A stretch of 64,000 nucleotides of DNA from Agapetus fuscipes (GCA_951799405.1 OX637334.1:992001-1056000), one strand, 5' to 3'; shown: positions 21,545 through 31,475, counted from the stretch's first letter. Numbers and translations are program-made. Notes: a model not told the origin generated them from the sequence alone.

Positions 21545-21788
21545 GTTTTGTGTTGTAAGCAAGAAATCCAATATTATCTCGTAGGCAAGATATTTATTCA
21601 TGTTATAAGCAAGATTTTAAACAGTATCCGGTGAGCAACTAATATAATTTATCTTGTAAATAACGTAAATACTTACTACTATCTTGTAAGGAAATTTTAA
21701 TGCAAGATATTTAATACTATCTTGTAAGCAAGATATACAATGTTGTCTTGGAAGCAAGATATACGAAATAATCTTGTAAGCAGCATAT
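21545..21788. repeat. Hairpin-unit tandem array, left part
   Basis: Degenerate units of about 25-30 bp with core ATCTTGTAAGCAAGAT (six-base inverted arms around TAAG). The array resumes at 25755 after the LTR element, which inserted at an ATAT of the array. Confidence 0.85.
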
Positions 21789-22266
21789 TGTTATGTAAAT
21801 ATAAATATCGAAATAAGTATGGGTAGTTATAGTTATAAGAGTCCTCATAGGTATAGGTAGGTAGGATCGATAATTGTGTATAAGTGTAGAATTCTCTAGG
21901 CTAAGTAGGTACTTGTTATAATTATAGGAATTCTGTATTACATTTGTAGGTAGGATTTTGGTTGTATCTCTAGGTAGTACGTGAAGCGTCGAGAAGTAAT
22001 AATTACTCTGGAACCGTCTGGCGACTTTAGTTCTGGATCATACTGCTCTGAAGAGTATAAAGGTGCGAATGGCCTGCAGAGCGGGCCAGTATCATAGCGA
22101 CTAACAAACACATCGAAGCCATCTGATCAGTGAACCGAAACCAATGGAATAATCGAGAAAGTAGTGTGAAAATAAATTTTGTAACAGTGTAAAATAAATA
22201 ACTATTGAAGGAGACCTGTGTATTTTTTTTAATTTGGAAAGACAATTGAACCCTAATTTCGTAACA
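21789..22266 (+). repeat. 5' LTR (478 bp)
   Basis: Starts TGTTATGTAAATATAAATAT and ends AACCCTAATTTCGTAACA. A TATAAAGG at 22056-22063 is a plausible U3 core promoter, and AATAAA motifs follow near 22170 and 22193 as possible polyadenylation signals. Confidence 0.92.
22056..22063 (+). promoter_or_regulatory. Putative TATA box in the 5' LTR
   Basis: TATAAAGG in the second half of the LTR. The same position in related solo LTRs also has GTATAAAGG or GTATATAAG, which supports conservation. Confidence 0.55.
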
Positions 22267-22268
22267 AT

Positions 22269-22283
22269 TGGCGTCAGGTGCGG
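22269..22283 (+). other. Primer binding site
   Basis: TGGCGTCAGGTGCGG starts two bases after the LTR. The leading TGG pairs with a tRNA 3' CCA. The tRNA species is not assigned. Confidence 0.75.
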
Positions 22284-22931
22284 AATTGTCAAGAAAAATT
22301 AAGATCTTCTGTCTAAAAATAAATAAAATAAATTAAATAGTGTTAAAATGAACTTTATTCAAATTGAACTTTGTGTGAACTGACTTTTGTGAAAACAAGT
22401 GTTTAAATAAATTTTTGTTAAAAGAAAAGACGCAAAAGCTAGTTGCTTATAAATTCTGGAACATCATATGGAACATAATTCTGGACATAATTCTGGACAT
22501 AACATAATGACTATTTTACCGCATTGAGAAAGTCATCAAATTTGACCATAGTTTTTTATTATTGTGTGTGATTAAAAAAAAAAAAAAAAATAAAAATCTT
22601 GAAAAATATTACAAAAGAACGTTCCAGATTCATCGAGAAAAAGTTTTTGAATAACTATCCTTTGTTTACAAGTGTGTGAATGTACATTAAGTACCTACCT
22701 GTGTGTTTGAAAGACTTGAGACGAAATAAATAATTATGTACTATCAGACATTATTATGTTAAAAATATTGGTGAATTAAAAATAAATATTAAAAGACAGT
22801 ACCTACCTACCAATCAGTGTAATCAGACAAATTATTATTTTTGCTAAAGTACGTATTCAAAACAGCTATATATATAAAACTCAAAACTTGTATTAAATAA
22901 ATTTGAAAATATTTTTGTTTTGACGTAAATT

Positions 22932-25277
22932 TTGAAAAAAAAAATGGCAACTAAAGTGAACGTCAAGGACCTCAAAGTCACTGAGCTTAAAAATGAGCTT
23001 CTGGAGAGGGACCTGGAGACCTCAGGAGGAAAGGCAGCCTTACAAGCACGCCTCATAGAGGCCTTGGAACAGTCAGGCGAAGACCCGGCATATTTTGTCA
23101 TGACGTCTGGAGGGGACCGTGCCTTGGACGAGCTAAATATCAGCATCAACAGTAACCTGACAGGACTGAAGACTGAGATGGCTGACAACGCCAAGACCCT
23201 GAAGGCGGAGATGGCTGACAACGCCAAGACCCTGGAGGAGAAGATGGCTGACAACGCCAGGACCCTGGAGGAGAAAATGGCTGACAATTCCAAGACCCTG
23301 AGGGAAGACCTGAAGGCGGAGATAGCGGATAGTCTCACAACCCTGAAAGGAGAAATAGAGGAGAAGATGACAACCAACCTCTCGGCCCTGAAGGGGGAAA
23401 TGGAGACTCGGATGTCAAACCTGGAAGACCGTCTGCGTGCCGAGCTGGCTGACAAGTGCCAGATGGAGTCCACCAGAATCTCCCCCAAAGGCGGCCTTCA
23501 CGACGAGACCGACCAGGGATGCTCAACTCCAACCAGGATCACAAGAGGGGATGATGACCCTTCCCTAGCCAAGCACAACCTCCCAACCTTCGACGGGAAG
23601 ACGTCGTGGGAGGAATACTTGACCCTCTTTGAGACGGCTGCCATGATGGGAGCCTGGAGCCAGCAGAAGAAGGCTTCGGTTCTCAGCCTGTCGCTCCGAG
23701 GAGACGCTCTCAGGGTTCTGCAGGCCATACCCCTGGACAACCGTGGTGACTTTGGGCAGCTGAAGCAGCGCTTGGATATGCGCTATGGCCACAAGTGCCT
23801 GGGGCAGCTGTACAAGTCACAGCTGAACACAAGGGTGCAGAAGCCCAACGAGAGCCTCCAGGAGTTTGAGATGGACATCGTCCACCTAGTACGAGACGCT
23901 TACCCGACATTCCCTGATGACATCTGCGAGAGCTTGGCAGTGGACAAGTTCCTGAACGGATTGAGAGAATGGGAGACGCAGCAAGCAGTGAAGCTGGCTC
24001 TTCCGAAGACGTTGAACGAGGCGCTAAGCCGAGCTCTCGAATTTGAGGCTGTCAAACAGTCCATCAGGGGCCACGCCAGGGTTTGTGCAATCAAGGCAGA
24101 GGAGGTCAAACTACCTACAACCGAGGAAATAATAGAAAAAGTGCTGCAGCAACTTGAGCCAACGAGACAGAAGGCGCACTGCTGGACGTGTGGCCAGCAA
24201 GGACACCTGAGCGCGAGGTGCCCAAAGTCTCAAGGACCGGAGAAATTGGAAGACGACCGCAAGGATGTAGAGACCACCATGGAGATGAACAAACGGCTGA
24301 GGAAACAGCTCCAGGATGCCGAGAGAAAGGTCAAAGTCATGGAGACGGAGAACAGGCAGCTGACGAAGAACTTGGCCAGCAGTGAAAGGGTCCGGCGAAC
24401 AGCGGAGGCCGAGAGGGACGAGTTGCACGAGACTGTGCTGAGCCTGGAGAGACAGAACAAGGAGCTTAAGACTAAGCTCCAGCAGCTGGAAGCTGGGCAG
24501 GGGCCCAGGACGAAGGACACCATCGCCAACCTGGAGTCCAAGATCAGCAACACCAAGGAGGCGGGAGCTCGAATGAAGGATAACCACCGGCCAACTCAAA
24601 GAGCAAAGTGGTCAAACAATGACCAGCCCGCCCAGAGAGTACAAAAATGCGTCGCATCCAAAGAAGCGCCCCTGTTTGAGACGTTCTGGAGCAAGGTGCA
24701 AGAGGGACAGAAGATTCGCCATGGGGTGACCACAGAAGTCCACAAGGACTTATTTGAGGTCACTGGGGACCACACACTGGCATGCAGTGTACCGGAAGAT
24801 CTAGATATGTCTAGAGGAATTGCACGGGTCTTCCGATACAAATTCGGAGAACCGCAACCCTCGAGCAGCCCGCAAGGAAGAGCTCTGAGACTACCGAAGG
24901 GGCGTCAACAAGCATACTGCCTGGTTGTCCCGGATTCCAGCAACCTGGAAGAGGACTACAAGGCATTGTGGGACGGCCTTGTTGAGCTGCGTGACTACAT
25001 GTTGGAGGATCAGCAGGCGCGTCTGGCAATACCGAAGATGGGTGGCGGCCGCGCTAATCGAGACTGGCGGATAATCCGGAGTATGATTGAAGCAGTGTTC
25101 TCGGGAGTCGGCATCAGCGTCATGGTGTGCTGCGAGCAAGCGCAGCCGAGAGCCAGTGGGGAGAAATCTGTGGACTGCCACTTCTTCCTGACCACAGGGT
25201 GTCGACGTGGATCAGCATGCCCCTACCTACACAGAGTCAAGACTGTTCCGGGACGAAACAGTCTAGGTGGGGGGTAG
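22932..25277 (+). CDS. gag: Gag-like polyprotein with SAP, CCHC, macro-like and CCCH modules
   Basis: 781 residues. The alternative Met at residue 5 has the better context (AAAATGGCA). Residues 10-46 read as a SAP DNA-binding motif (LKVTELKNELLERDL, then GGKAALQARLIEAL). Residues 75-175 form a coiled coil built from ADNAKTLEEKM-type 11-mers. Residues 205-385 are the retrotransposon Gag core (PTFDGKTSWEEYLTLFE; LFNGLRE-like FLNGLREWE). The CCHC knuckle is C417, C420, H425, C430. A second coiled coil covers about 436-545. Residues 595-735 resemble a TARG1/Poa1-type macro domain: DLFEVTGDHTLACSVPED, then MSRGIARVFRYKFGE, then IPKMGGG..NRDW, then MIEAVFSGVGISVMV. A CCCH finger follows (C749-x7-C-x5-C-x3-H767). 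Expected roles are RNA packaging and particle assembly; the macro and SAP parts could bind ADP-ribose or chromatin (inference). The stop codon TAG touches the 3' LTR. Confidence 0.88.
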   Translation: MKKKMATKVNVKDLKVTELKNELLERDLETSGGKAALQARLIEALEQSGEDPAYFVMTSGGDRALDELNISINSNLTGLKTEMADNAKTLKAEMADNAKTLEEKMADNARTLEEKMADNSKTLREDLKAEIADSLTTLKGEIEEKMTTNLSALKGEMETRMSNLEDRLRAELADKCQMESTRISPKGGLHDETDQGCSTPTRITRGDDDPSLAKHNLPTFDGKTSWEEYLTLFETAAMMGAWSQQKKASVLSLSLRGDALRVLQAIPLDNRGDFGQLKQRLDMRYGHKCLGQLYKSQLNTRVQKPNESLQEFEMDIVHLVRDAYPTFPDDICESLAVDKFLNGLREWETQQAVKLALPKTLNEALSRALEFEAVKQSIRGHARVCAIKAEEVKLPTTEEIIEKVLQQLEPTRQKAHCWTCGQQGHLSARCPKSQGPEKLEDDRKDVETTMEMNKRLRKQLQDAERKVKVMETENRQLTKNLASSERVRRTAEAERDELHETVLSLERQNKELKTKLQQLEAGQGPRTKDTIANLESKISNTKEAGARMKDNHRPTQRAKWSNNDQPAQRVQKCVASKEAPLFETFWSKVQEGQKIRHGVTTEVHKDLFEVTGDHTLACSVPEDLDMSRGIARVFRYKFGEPQPSSSPQGRALRLPKGRQQAYCLVVPDSSNLEEDYKALWDGLVELRDYMLEDQQARLAIPKMGGGRANRDWRIIRSMIEAVFSGVGISVMVCCEQAQPRASGEKSVDCHFFLTTGCRRGSACPYLHRVKTVPGRNSLGGG
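25265..25277 (+). other. Polypurine tract overlapping the gag stop codon
   Basis: AGGTGGGGGGTAG lies directly against the 3' LTR. It serves as the plus-strand primer in LTR elements. The last three bases are the gag stop codon. Confidence 0.8.
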
Positions 25278-25754
25278 TGTTATGTAAATATAAATATTGA
25301 AATAAGTATGGGTAGTTATAGTTATAAGAGTCCTCATAGGTATAGGTAGGTAGGATCGATAATTGTGTATAAGTGTAGAATTCTCTAGGCTAAGTAGGTA
25401 CTTGTTATAATTATAGGAATTCTGTATTACATTTGTAGGTAGGATTTTGGTTGTATCTCTAGGTAGTACGTGAAGCGTCGAGAAGTAATAATTACTCTGG
25501 AACCGTCTGGCGACTTTAGTTCTGGATCATACTGCTCTGAAGAGTATAAAGGTGCGAATGGCCTGCAGAGCGGGCCAGTATCATAGCGACTAACAAACAC
25601 ATCGAAGCCATCTGATCAGTGAACCGAAACCAATGGAATAATCGAGAAAGTAGTGTGAAAATAAATTTTGTAACAGTGTAAAATAAATAACTATTGAAGG
25701 AGACCTGTGTATTTTTTTAATTTGGAAAGACAATTGAACCCTAATTTCGTAACA
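25278..25754 (+). repeat. 3' LTR (477 bp)
   Basis: Near-identical to the 5' LTR: AATATTG for AATATCG near the start, and one T fewer in a T-run near the end. Confidence 0.92.
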
Positions 25755-26285
25755 ATATTAAATATTATCTTGTAAGCAAGATATGCAATATGATCTCTTA
25801 AGCAAGATATACAATATGATCTCTTTAGCAAGATATACAATATGATCTCTTTAGCAAGATGTGTAATATGATCTCAAGCAAGATATATAATATTATATTG
25901 TAAGCGAGATGTAGATAATATTTTCTTGTAAGCAAGATATACAATATAATCTTGTAAGCAGAATATTAAATATTATCTTGTAAGCAAGATATACAATATG
26001 ATCTCTTCAGCAAGATATTCAATATGATCTCTTTAGCAAGATCTGTAATATGATCTCAAGCAAGATATATAATATTATATTGTAAGCGAGATGTATACAA
26101 TATAATCTTGTAAGTATTTTTTTCAATATTATGTTGCAAGCAAGATAATAAATATTTCTTGTGAACCAGATGTATAATATTATCTTGTAAGAAAGATACA
26201 TATAATATTATGTTGTAAGCAATATATTGAATATTTCTTGTGAACAAGATATATAGTATTATCTTTTAAGCAAGATATTAAATAT
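25755..26285. repeat. Hairpin-unit tandem array, right part
   Basis: About 20 further degenerate units. Variants include ATCTCTTTAGCAAGAT and TATTGTAAGCGAGATG. A higher-order block near 25740-25900 is repeated near 25960-26080. Non-coding. Confidence 0.85.
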
Positions 26286-26631
26286 CATGAAACAGAAGAA
26301 TGCAAGTATTCGTGATGAAAATAATAAATCCTCGAACGCTGAATGCACAAAAGTTTATTACCGAAATACTGCGATGTCTGAGTGAACCTTGCCGGTGCTG
26401 TTGCTTACCCCCTTTGCCGTACAAGATAGATGGTAAAGGGAGGAAGGGTTAGGGCTTCCAGTACTACTTACATTTTATGTGGTTTCGTCATTTTACGCGT
26501 GATAAACTTTAATGACATTTTAGGATCAAAAAGTTGGAACATTTTAGTTTACAAATAATAACCACCGTATTATACTCGTGGATCTCTTGAAGGGTTAACG
26601 TACTCGTATCTGCTGGTGGAGTGCGAATCTA

Positions 26632-26790
26632 TAATCTAAGCTGCAAAGATATTTAAACATGTAAGGTTCATATTTAAATGCAGGTCAACAAGGAAAAACA
26701 TGTAAGCTCGCGCCCACAAATGCCTGCAACTAGTTTTTGTAATTCATTTGTAATGTATAATCTAAGTTGCAAAGACATATTGACAATGAT
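26632..26790 (-). repeat. Ret-270 3' fragments
   Basis: Two tail-side pieces: TATAATCTAAGCTGCAAAGA (26632) and TAATCTAAGTTGCAAAGACA (26757). Confidence 0.6.
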
Positions 26791-27140
26791 GATGATGATG
26801 GATGATTTCTTTCCTGTGGCGCCATTTAATGGTCCAGGACCATCTCAAGGGCGCCATGGCTTCTCGAGAAAAGTAGTGTCTTCAGTTCCTTTCTGAAGGT
26901 GGTGGTAGGCTGGTTCGCGCGAACACCGATGGGTAAATTGTTCCAGGCCACCGGCCCGGCCACCGCAAAGCTTCTGTCTGCAAAGTTTGATGTGTTTGCT
27001 CTATTGGGCACTATAACCTTGTTGACAGCAGTAAGGGCAGAGCGTAGTGGTCTTTTTGAAGTCCCATCGACAGAGCATAGCTCAGCGAGACATGGGGGTG
27101 CAGTGCCGTTCAGGGCCCTATGTATGTGACATGACAATAA
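26788..27140 (-). pseudogene. LINE C-terminal fragment (CR1/L2-like)
   Basis: The frame reads CHIHRALNGTAPPCLAELC, then FADRSFAVAGPVAWNNLPIG, then TTFRKELKTLLFSRSHG, followed by a short 3' UTR and a GAT-rich tail at 26788. The RT core is missing. Confidence 0.8.
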
Positions 27141-27144
27141 TGGC

Positions 27145-27485
27145 TCATTTCGGAAATTTGATCCATCCATACTTTTCTCTGTCTTCCTCTACCACGGCAT
27201 TCATGCATGCAGCGTACACTCTCTTCGTCAGTCTTTCGTAATTCATCTTAACAAAGCAATTTTGGTTTTCACTTTTATACTTTCCCTTGCACCTCATTCT
27301 TCTCTCACTAAAGCCCGGTATTTTCAATGTTAGCTTATGTGACTTTTAACTGATAAAAAAAAAACTACCCACACGGTTAACATCAGTGCGTCCTTTTTCA
27401 TTTAGTATAAAGTCACTATGCTAACGTTGAAAATACCGGACCTTAGTCATTCCTCACTCTGTCCGTAATCCTCATAAAACTTGGT
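27145..27485 (-). pseudogene. RTE-like LINE fragment, interrupted by a TIR element
   Basis: On the minus strand: decayed counterparts of the VKVK..., MSDERLTKKVY and GRPRKVWMDQI segments (here MNYERLTKRVYAACM and EKYGWIKFPK). The 139-bp element 27308-27446 splits it. Confidence 0.75.
27308..27446. mobile_element. 139-bp TIR element in RTE
   Basis: TIRs of about 37 bp: CTAAAGCCCGGTATTTTCAA against the inverse of GAAAATACCGGACCTTAG. TCA is duplicated at 27305-27307 and 27447-27449. No coding capacity. Confidence 0.8.
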
Positions 27486-28555
27486 ATATTAGTCTCAACC
27501 TAAAGACAACAAAAAAGTAAGTTTTCTTGTAGTAGAACACCAAACAAATAGAATTGGTGTTTCCAAAAGGAATTAATCTTGCAATTAATCCATTAAGCGT
27601 ACGAACTGTTCTGTTTCTTTGGGTCGGACGTTCGTCTCTAAAACAAGTAACTATTTTTCTCTTACACTCTTAGATATAGTTTCTTCACCCACAACTTCAA
27701 CTTTTCGGTCGTTTTGCATATTTTTTAGATTTATGGTTTGGTTATGAATATTATATTTACTACGTACGACTAGTCGTTTTCGATAGATAGATAGATTTAT
27801 TTCAATAAAATATTATACATTACAGATAAAGCCTAATACGTATAACAATTTAAAAATATTAAAATTAGCCCGAGGCCCGTGTGAATTCAGTAAAAAAAAC
27901 GTTTTAAGTCTTTTTTTAAAATCATATAAAGTGGTACAGATAATTTCATTATATCGATAAAATGACATATTTAGCTAACATGGGTTTCACAGAAAAATGC
28001 ACCTTTTTCCTATTTTCTACTAAAAAAAAAACACCTCAAAAAGTTTGAAAATCCTGTAGTTTAGAAGTTTTTCATGAGCACTTTCTTATAATTAGTTCAT
28101 TTACTATGAGAAGTTACCCCCAATGAAATGTCAAATCTTTTCTATCTTCTCTTTTTTATCTTCTTCTTTGTATCATCCCTCACTATGAGGTCTCATAGTA
28201 CTTTTCTTGAATGAGGGTAAAACTTAAATAACGTGTCACTTCTTCTGCATTGATAATAATTTTCTGTATGTTGTTTTGCGCACTGTGAGTTCCCATAGCG
28301 TTATTCCTGAATACTCGCACAAGTATAACTAATTATTTCGTCAATTCTTCGTCGACGTTGAAAAGTTTTCCTTATCTCTGTACCGCGCAGTAGGCTCAGC
28401 TAAGTGTAGCCTAAGTGCAGCACTTAGTGATGCTTACGCTGTAAACGAGAAAGCAGGTGTTCCAGAATATTTGTCTTTGTTTGTTCTAATCATCGCAATG
28501 GTTGCTGCAGACAACCATGTATGCGTGCCATACTTACACGTAGCCCATTAAAAAA
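27486..28555. other. Unique AT-rich non-coding stretch
   Basis: No open frame, RNA gene or known repeat recognised. It includes a TAGATAGATAG microsatellite near 27785. Confidence 0.4.
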
Positions 28556-28610
28556 AATCTAAAATCTAAGTTGCAAAGATGTATTACGTTTAAGATTCAT
28601 ATAATATATA
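28556..28610 (-). repeat. Ret-270 3' fragment
   Basis: TAAAATCTAAGTTGCAAAGA and ACGTTTAAGATTCATAT only. Confidence 0.6.
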
Positions 28611-28611
28611 A

Positions 28612-28708
28612 TGACTTGGATGCAGAAAGCCCAGGACAGAGACGCCTGGAGAGATATGAGGGAGGCCTATGTCCAGCAGTGGACAAGAAGTTAAGTAAGT
28701 AAGTAACA
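28612..28708 (+). mobile_element. LINE 3' end with AAGT-type tail
   Basis: The frame reads TWMQKAQDRDAWRDMREAYV, then QQW and a stop. This is the typical C terminus of endonuclease/RT LINE proteins, and a (TAAG)n tail follows directly. Confidence 0.65.
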
Positions 28709-28724
28709 TATAACTCCTCATCTT

Positions 28725-29120
28725 TAAGCTCTGCATTGGCTGAAAATCCCTGAGAGGATCATTTTTAAAGTCGGTTTGCTCACCTTCAAAGCACTGCGTG
28801 GTAGTGCTCCGGGGTACCTGATGGAGCTGGTGTCTCCAGATACTACAACCTCGCGCGGACAAACACTGAGGTCAGCTGCATCAAGAAGCAGCTGCCTGGA
28901 CATCCCTGCAAGAAGGCCCCGCACTGTTTTTGGAGACAAAGCATTCAAGGCGGCCGCTCCAATGACTTGGAACGCTATTTCCGCCTCACTGAGGGAACTG
29001 GATTCGGAGAGACAATTAAAAAAACGTCTCAAGACTCACCTCTTCGTCCAATCATACGGACAAGCGCCTTTGTAGTGACACACTGTCATACAAGGCGCTA
29101 TACAATTTTTGTCTTATCTA
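28725..29120 (+). pseudogene. LINE C-terminal fragment (CR1/L2-like) with TATC-type tail
   Basis: The open frame reads LHWLKIPERIIFKVGLLTFK, ALRGSAPGYLMELV, FGDKAFKAAAPMTWNAIS and LKKRLKTHLFVQSYG. The 3' UTR (AAGGCGCTATACAATTTTTG) ends in TCTTATCTATCTATAAC. A 5'-truncated insertion. Confidence 0.8.
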
Positions 29121-29213
29121 TCTATAACAAGATAAACTTTTTTTTACGGTATGGGTCATCAATCTCAATGAATAGCCTTTTCAGTAGTTAAAAAAATATT
29201 GTCCTGCGTCTTT

Positions 29214-29372
29214 TCGTGTGTCACGACAAAGTTGTCAAAGACAACTCGTCCACAGACAGCTCGTTCAGGGAAAATACGACATTTCGGTCACAGACAACTC
29301 GGCCACATACACATCGGTTACGGACTATTTAGTCACACGACGTTTTGCTCAACGACATTTCATTCACGTACA
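29214..29372. repeat. Minisatellite, ACAGACAACTCG type
   Basis: Degenerate units of about 15-25 bp such as GTCAAAGACAACTCGTCC, CACAGACAGCTCGTTC and CACAGACAACTCGGCC. It continues after the solo LTR (CAGACAGCTCCGTCATAAAA near 29787), so the LTR inserted into it. Confidence 0.7.
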
Positions 29373-29376
29373 ATAT

Positions 29377-29777
29377 TGTTACGAATTTAGGGTTCAAAAG
29401 TCTTTCAATTAAAAATACTGGTCTTCTTGTACAGTTGTTTATTTTTACACTTTTAATAATTTATTTTCACAAATGTAGTCTCGACTATTCCATTACACTT
29501 GGTTTCTGTTCACTGGTTTTGGTTCAATGTATGTAGTAGTAAAGCTTGTAAGATACTGGCTCTGCAAGCAACTCGCACCCTTCTTATACTCTTCAAAACA
29601 GTACAATCTAGATCTATATTCGCTAGACAGTTCCAGAAAGGCGTAGTAATCATTATTTCTCGATGCTTCAAGTATTTTTATTCAATGATTCCTACCCACA
29701 CAATACAATACAGCATTCTTATAACTATAACTAATACCTACTTATTTTAAATATTTATATTTCATATTTACATAACA
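29377..29777 (-). mobile_element. Solo LTR (401 bp)
   Basis: The reverse complement begins TGTTATGTAAATATGAAATA and ends AACCCTAAATTCGTAACA. ATAT is duplicated (29373-29376 and 29778-29781). Related to, but diverged from, the LTRs of the Gag-only element. Confidence 0.9.
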
Positions 29778-29895
29778 ATATATATCCGCAGACAGCTCCG
29801 TCATAAAACAAACTTGCTCTCTAAAAAAACCTTTGTAATTACTGTTGTTTTAATTAATTTTAGTTATCTGTCATGGAGATGTATGTTGACCATAT

Positions 29896-30307
29896 TGTTT
29901 TGTAAATGTAATTATAGTGTTAAGTATCAGACTCACAAGTATGTGTGGGTAGGCATAATTAAATAAAGTACTTGAAGCGTCTAGAAATAATGATTACTAC
30001 GTATCTACTTGAATCTTTCCTTAATTTTGGAACTGTCTAGCGAATATAGTTTCTAGAGAATACTGTTGTAAAGGGTATATAAGACACTTATTGCTTGCCA
30101 GGAGAGCAGTTGACATATATCTGTTGGCTGGTGAATAACCAAACACATAGTAAGGGAAGGCCAACTGTGAAATAAATACAAACCATTATTGTGAATATTG
30201 TAACATAAATTATAAATTGTGAAATAAATCTAACGTGTAAAATAAATTACTGTAAAAGAAGACCAGTGTTGTTAATTGAAAGACTTTCGAACCCCAAGAA
30301 CGTAACA
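29896..30307 (+). mobile_element. Solo LTR (412 bp)
   Basis: TGTTTTGTAAATG to AAGAACGTAACA, flanked by ATAT on both sides (29892-29895 and 30308-30311). It contains a GGTATATAAG TATA-like box and AATAAA motifs. Confidence 0.88.
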
Positions 30308-30430
30308 ATATATTGGACCGAAAAGTCAAATATGATGTACACTTTCATCAACATCATCTTCCTCGCTTTACTGTCACACTGAAGGAGCCCATCGCAAACA
30401 TGGGCGAAACGTCCGGAAATTCCAGCTCCC

Positions 30431-30677
30431 TAAGGCCGTTTGTCCACCGCACGCCGGCACCGTCACGTCACCGAGAACGAGATTATTTCGGGCCGAGTTT
30501 AATTGATGTGACGGCGATCGTTTGTCCACCGCGACCGATTTCGCTGGATATAGGTTATGTATTGTATTGCCTATAACCAGGCAATACATAAATACAATAC
30601 ATGTACCGCTACTTCGGCGCCGTCATCTCGTTCCCGGTGACGTGACGGTGACGGCGTGCGGTGGACAAACGGCCTTA
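30431..30677. mobile_element. 247-bp TIR element with TIRs of about 53 bp
   Basis: The left end TAAGGCCGTTTGTCCACCGC is the inverse of the right end, and the similarity continues for about 53 bp (through GTCACGTCACCG). The centre is a smaller palindrome (GTATTGCCTATAACCAGGCA). The TSD is not clear; TAA/TTA at the ends suggests a TWA-type target. Confidence 0.82.
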
Positions 30678-30984
30678 GAGCACGATAACAGATCCCGGAA
30701 AGCAACTCTCCAGAAGAGGAAGATATGCCAGGAATGTCACGTTTGAATGACTGTATCGTGTATGATGACCTACTAACTGTGTACACACAAATGACTTTCT
30801 TACAACAACACAAATAGCGAAACACAGCCTCAGGCTTAATGCTAACTTGTGTTGAGATACAAGAAATTACAATACCGTGTTGTATGACTTTAACATTAAA
30901 CATTAAAATCCAAAAACTTGCACAATAAAGCTCGCATTTCTGAATGAAGTTGGAATATTTCTCTACAGATAGTGGTTAACATTC

Positions 30985-31212
30985 CAGTTGATGGACCAAT
31001 TGGTAGAATGCTTGTGTTCCATGCCAAATGACTAGGGTTCGATAAACCATCAAGAGTGTCAGAAACGGTTTCCCTTTTCAGTGTTTATTTCAAACCAAAA
31101 ATAGCCTGACAAGAAATGAGAACCAGCCCCTTGGGAGATGGGAAATCTCCACTTCAAGAGATGTGGTAAGCGTAAGGCCACCCCTCTTCCCTGTGAAAAT
31201 AAATAGGTTTCA
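30985..31212 (+). repeat. SINE-1, degenerate
   Basis: The head has decayed (GGACCAATTGGTAGAATGCT; AGGGTTCGATAAACC). Recognisable body: CAGTGTTTATTTCAAACC and GAGAACCAGCCCCTTGGGAG. Confidence 0.75.
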
Positions 31213-31214
31213 TA

Positions 31215-31475
31215 CATCTATAATATCTATAATCTATAATCTAAGTTGCAAGCATATATTCATTTAAAGCTCTCAGATGTATGCCCACAAACAAACACGT
31301 GTAGTTCGCGCTTACAAATGCTGAATGTGTACTTACAAATAAAATCCAAACTCAAATGAACATAAGCCCTGCAACTCCTGCCGACATTCCCTGAAACAGG
31401 GGTGACATTGGCAAAGTGAACCATTTTTTACAGTATGGGTGGTCAGCCTCATACCAACCTATAAGTCAAGGAATA
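31215..31475 (-). repeat. Ret-270, full length
   Basis: Tail (ATAATCTATAATCTATAATC, reverse) through to CATACCAACCTATAAGTCAA. It lies immediately beyond the 3' end of the intact RTE, in the same orientation. Confidence 0.9.

Larger units (their letters stand above)
21789..25754 (+). mobile_element. Gag-only LTR retrotransposon (TR-GAG type) with macro-domain Gag
   Basis: Full-length element: 5' LTR 21789-22266, PBS 22269-22283, leader, Gag-like ORF 22932-25277, polypurine tract 25265-25277, 3' LTR 25278-25754. The LTR ends are TGTTATG and CGTAACA, and ATAT is duplicated at 21785-21788 and 25755-25758. The LTRs differ by about one substitution and one T in a homopolymer, so insertion was recent. 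No protease, reverse transcriptase, RNase H or integrase is encoded and there is no room for them, so it must borrow pol from another element. The clean ORF-to-LTR junction shows this is a defined non-autonomous form and not a random internal deletion of this copy. Confidence 0.92.

Noticed and set aside
22844..23488. 214-codon reverse frame opposite gag
   Set aside because: It is the antisense of the repeated coiled-coil region. Its Ser/Arg-rich pattern is a by-product of the 33-bp repeats.
24111..24599. 162-codon reverse frame opposite gag
   Set aside because: Antisense shadow of the second coiled coil; no domain.
21545..26285. CRISPR array (palindromic repeats with spacers)
   Set aside because: Short hairpin units have no constant-length unique spacers and no cas genes. 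It is a satellite array.
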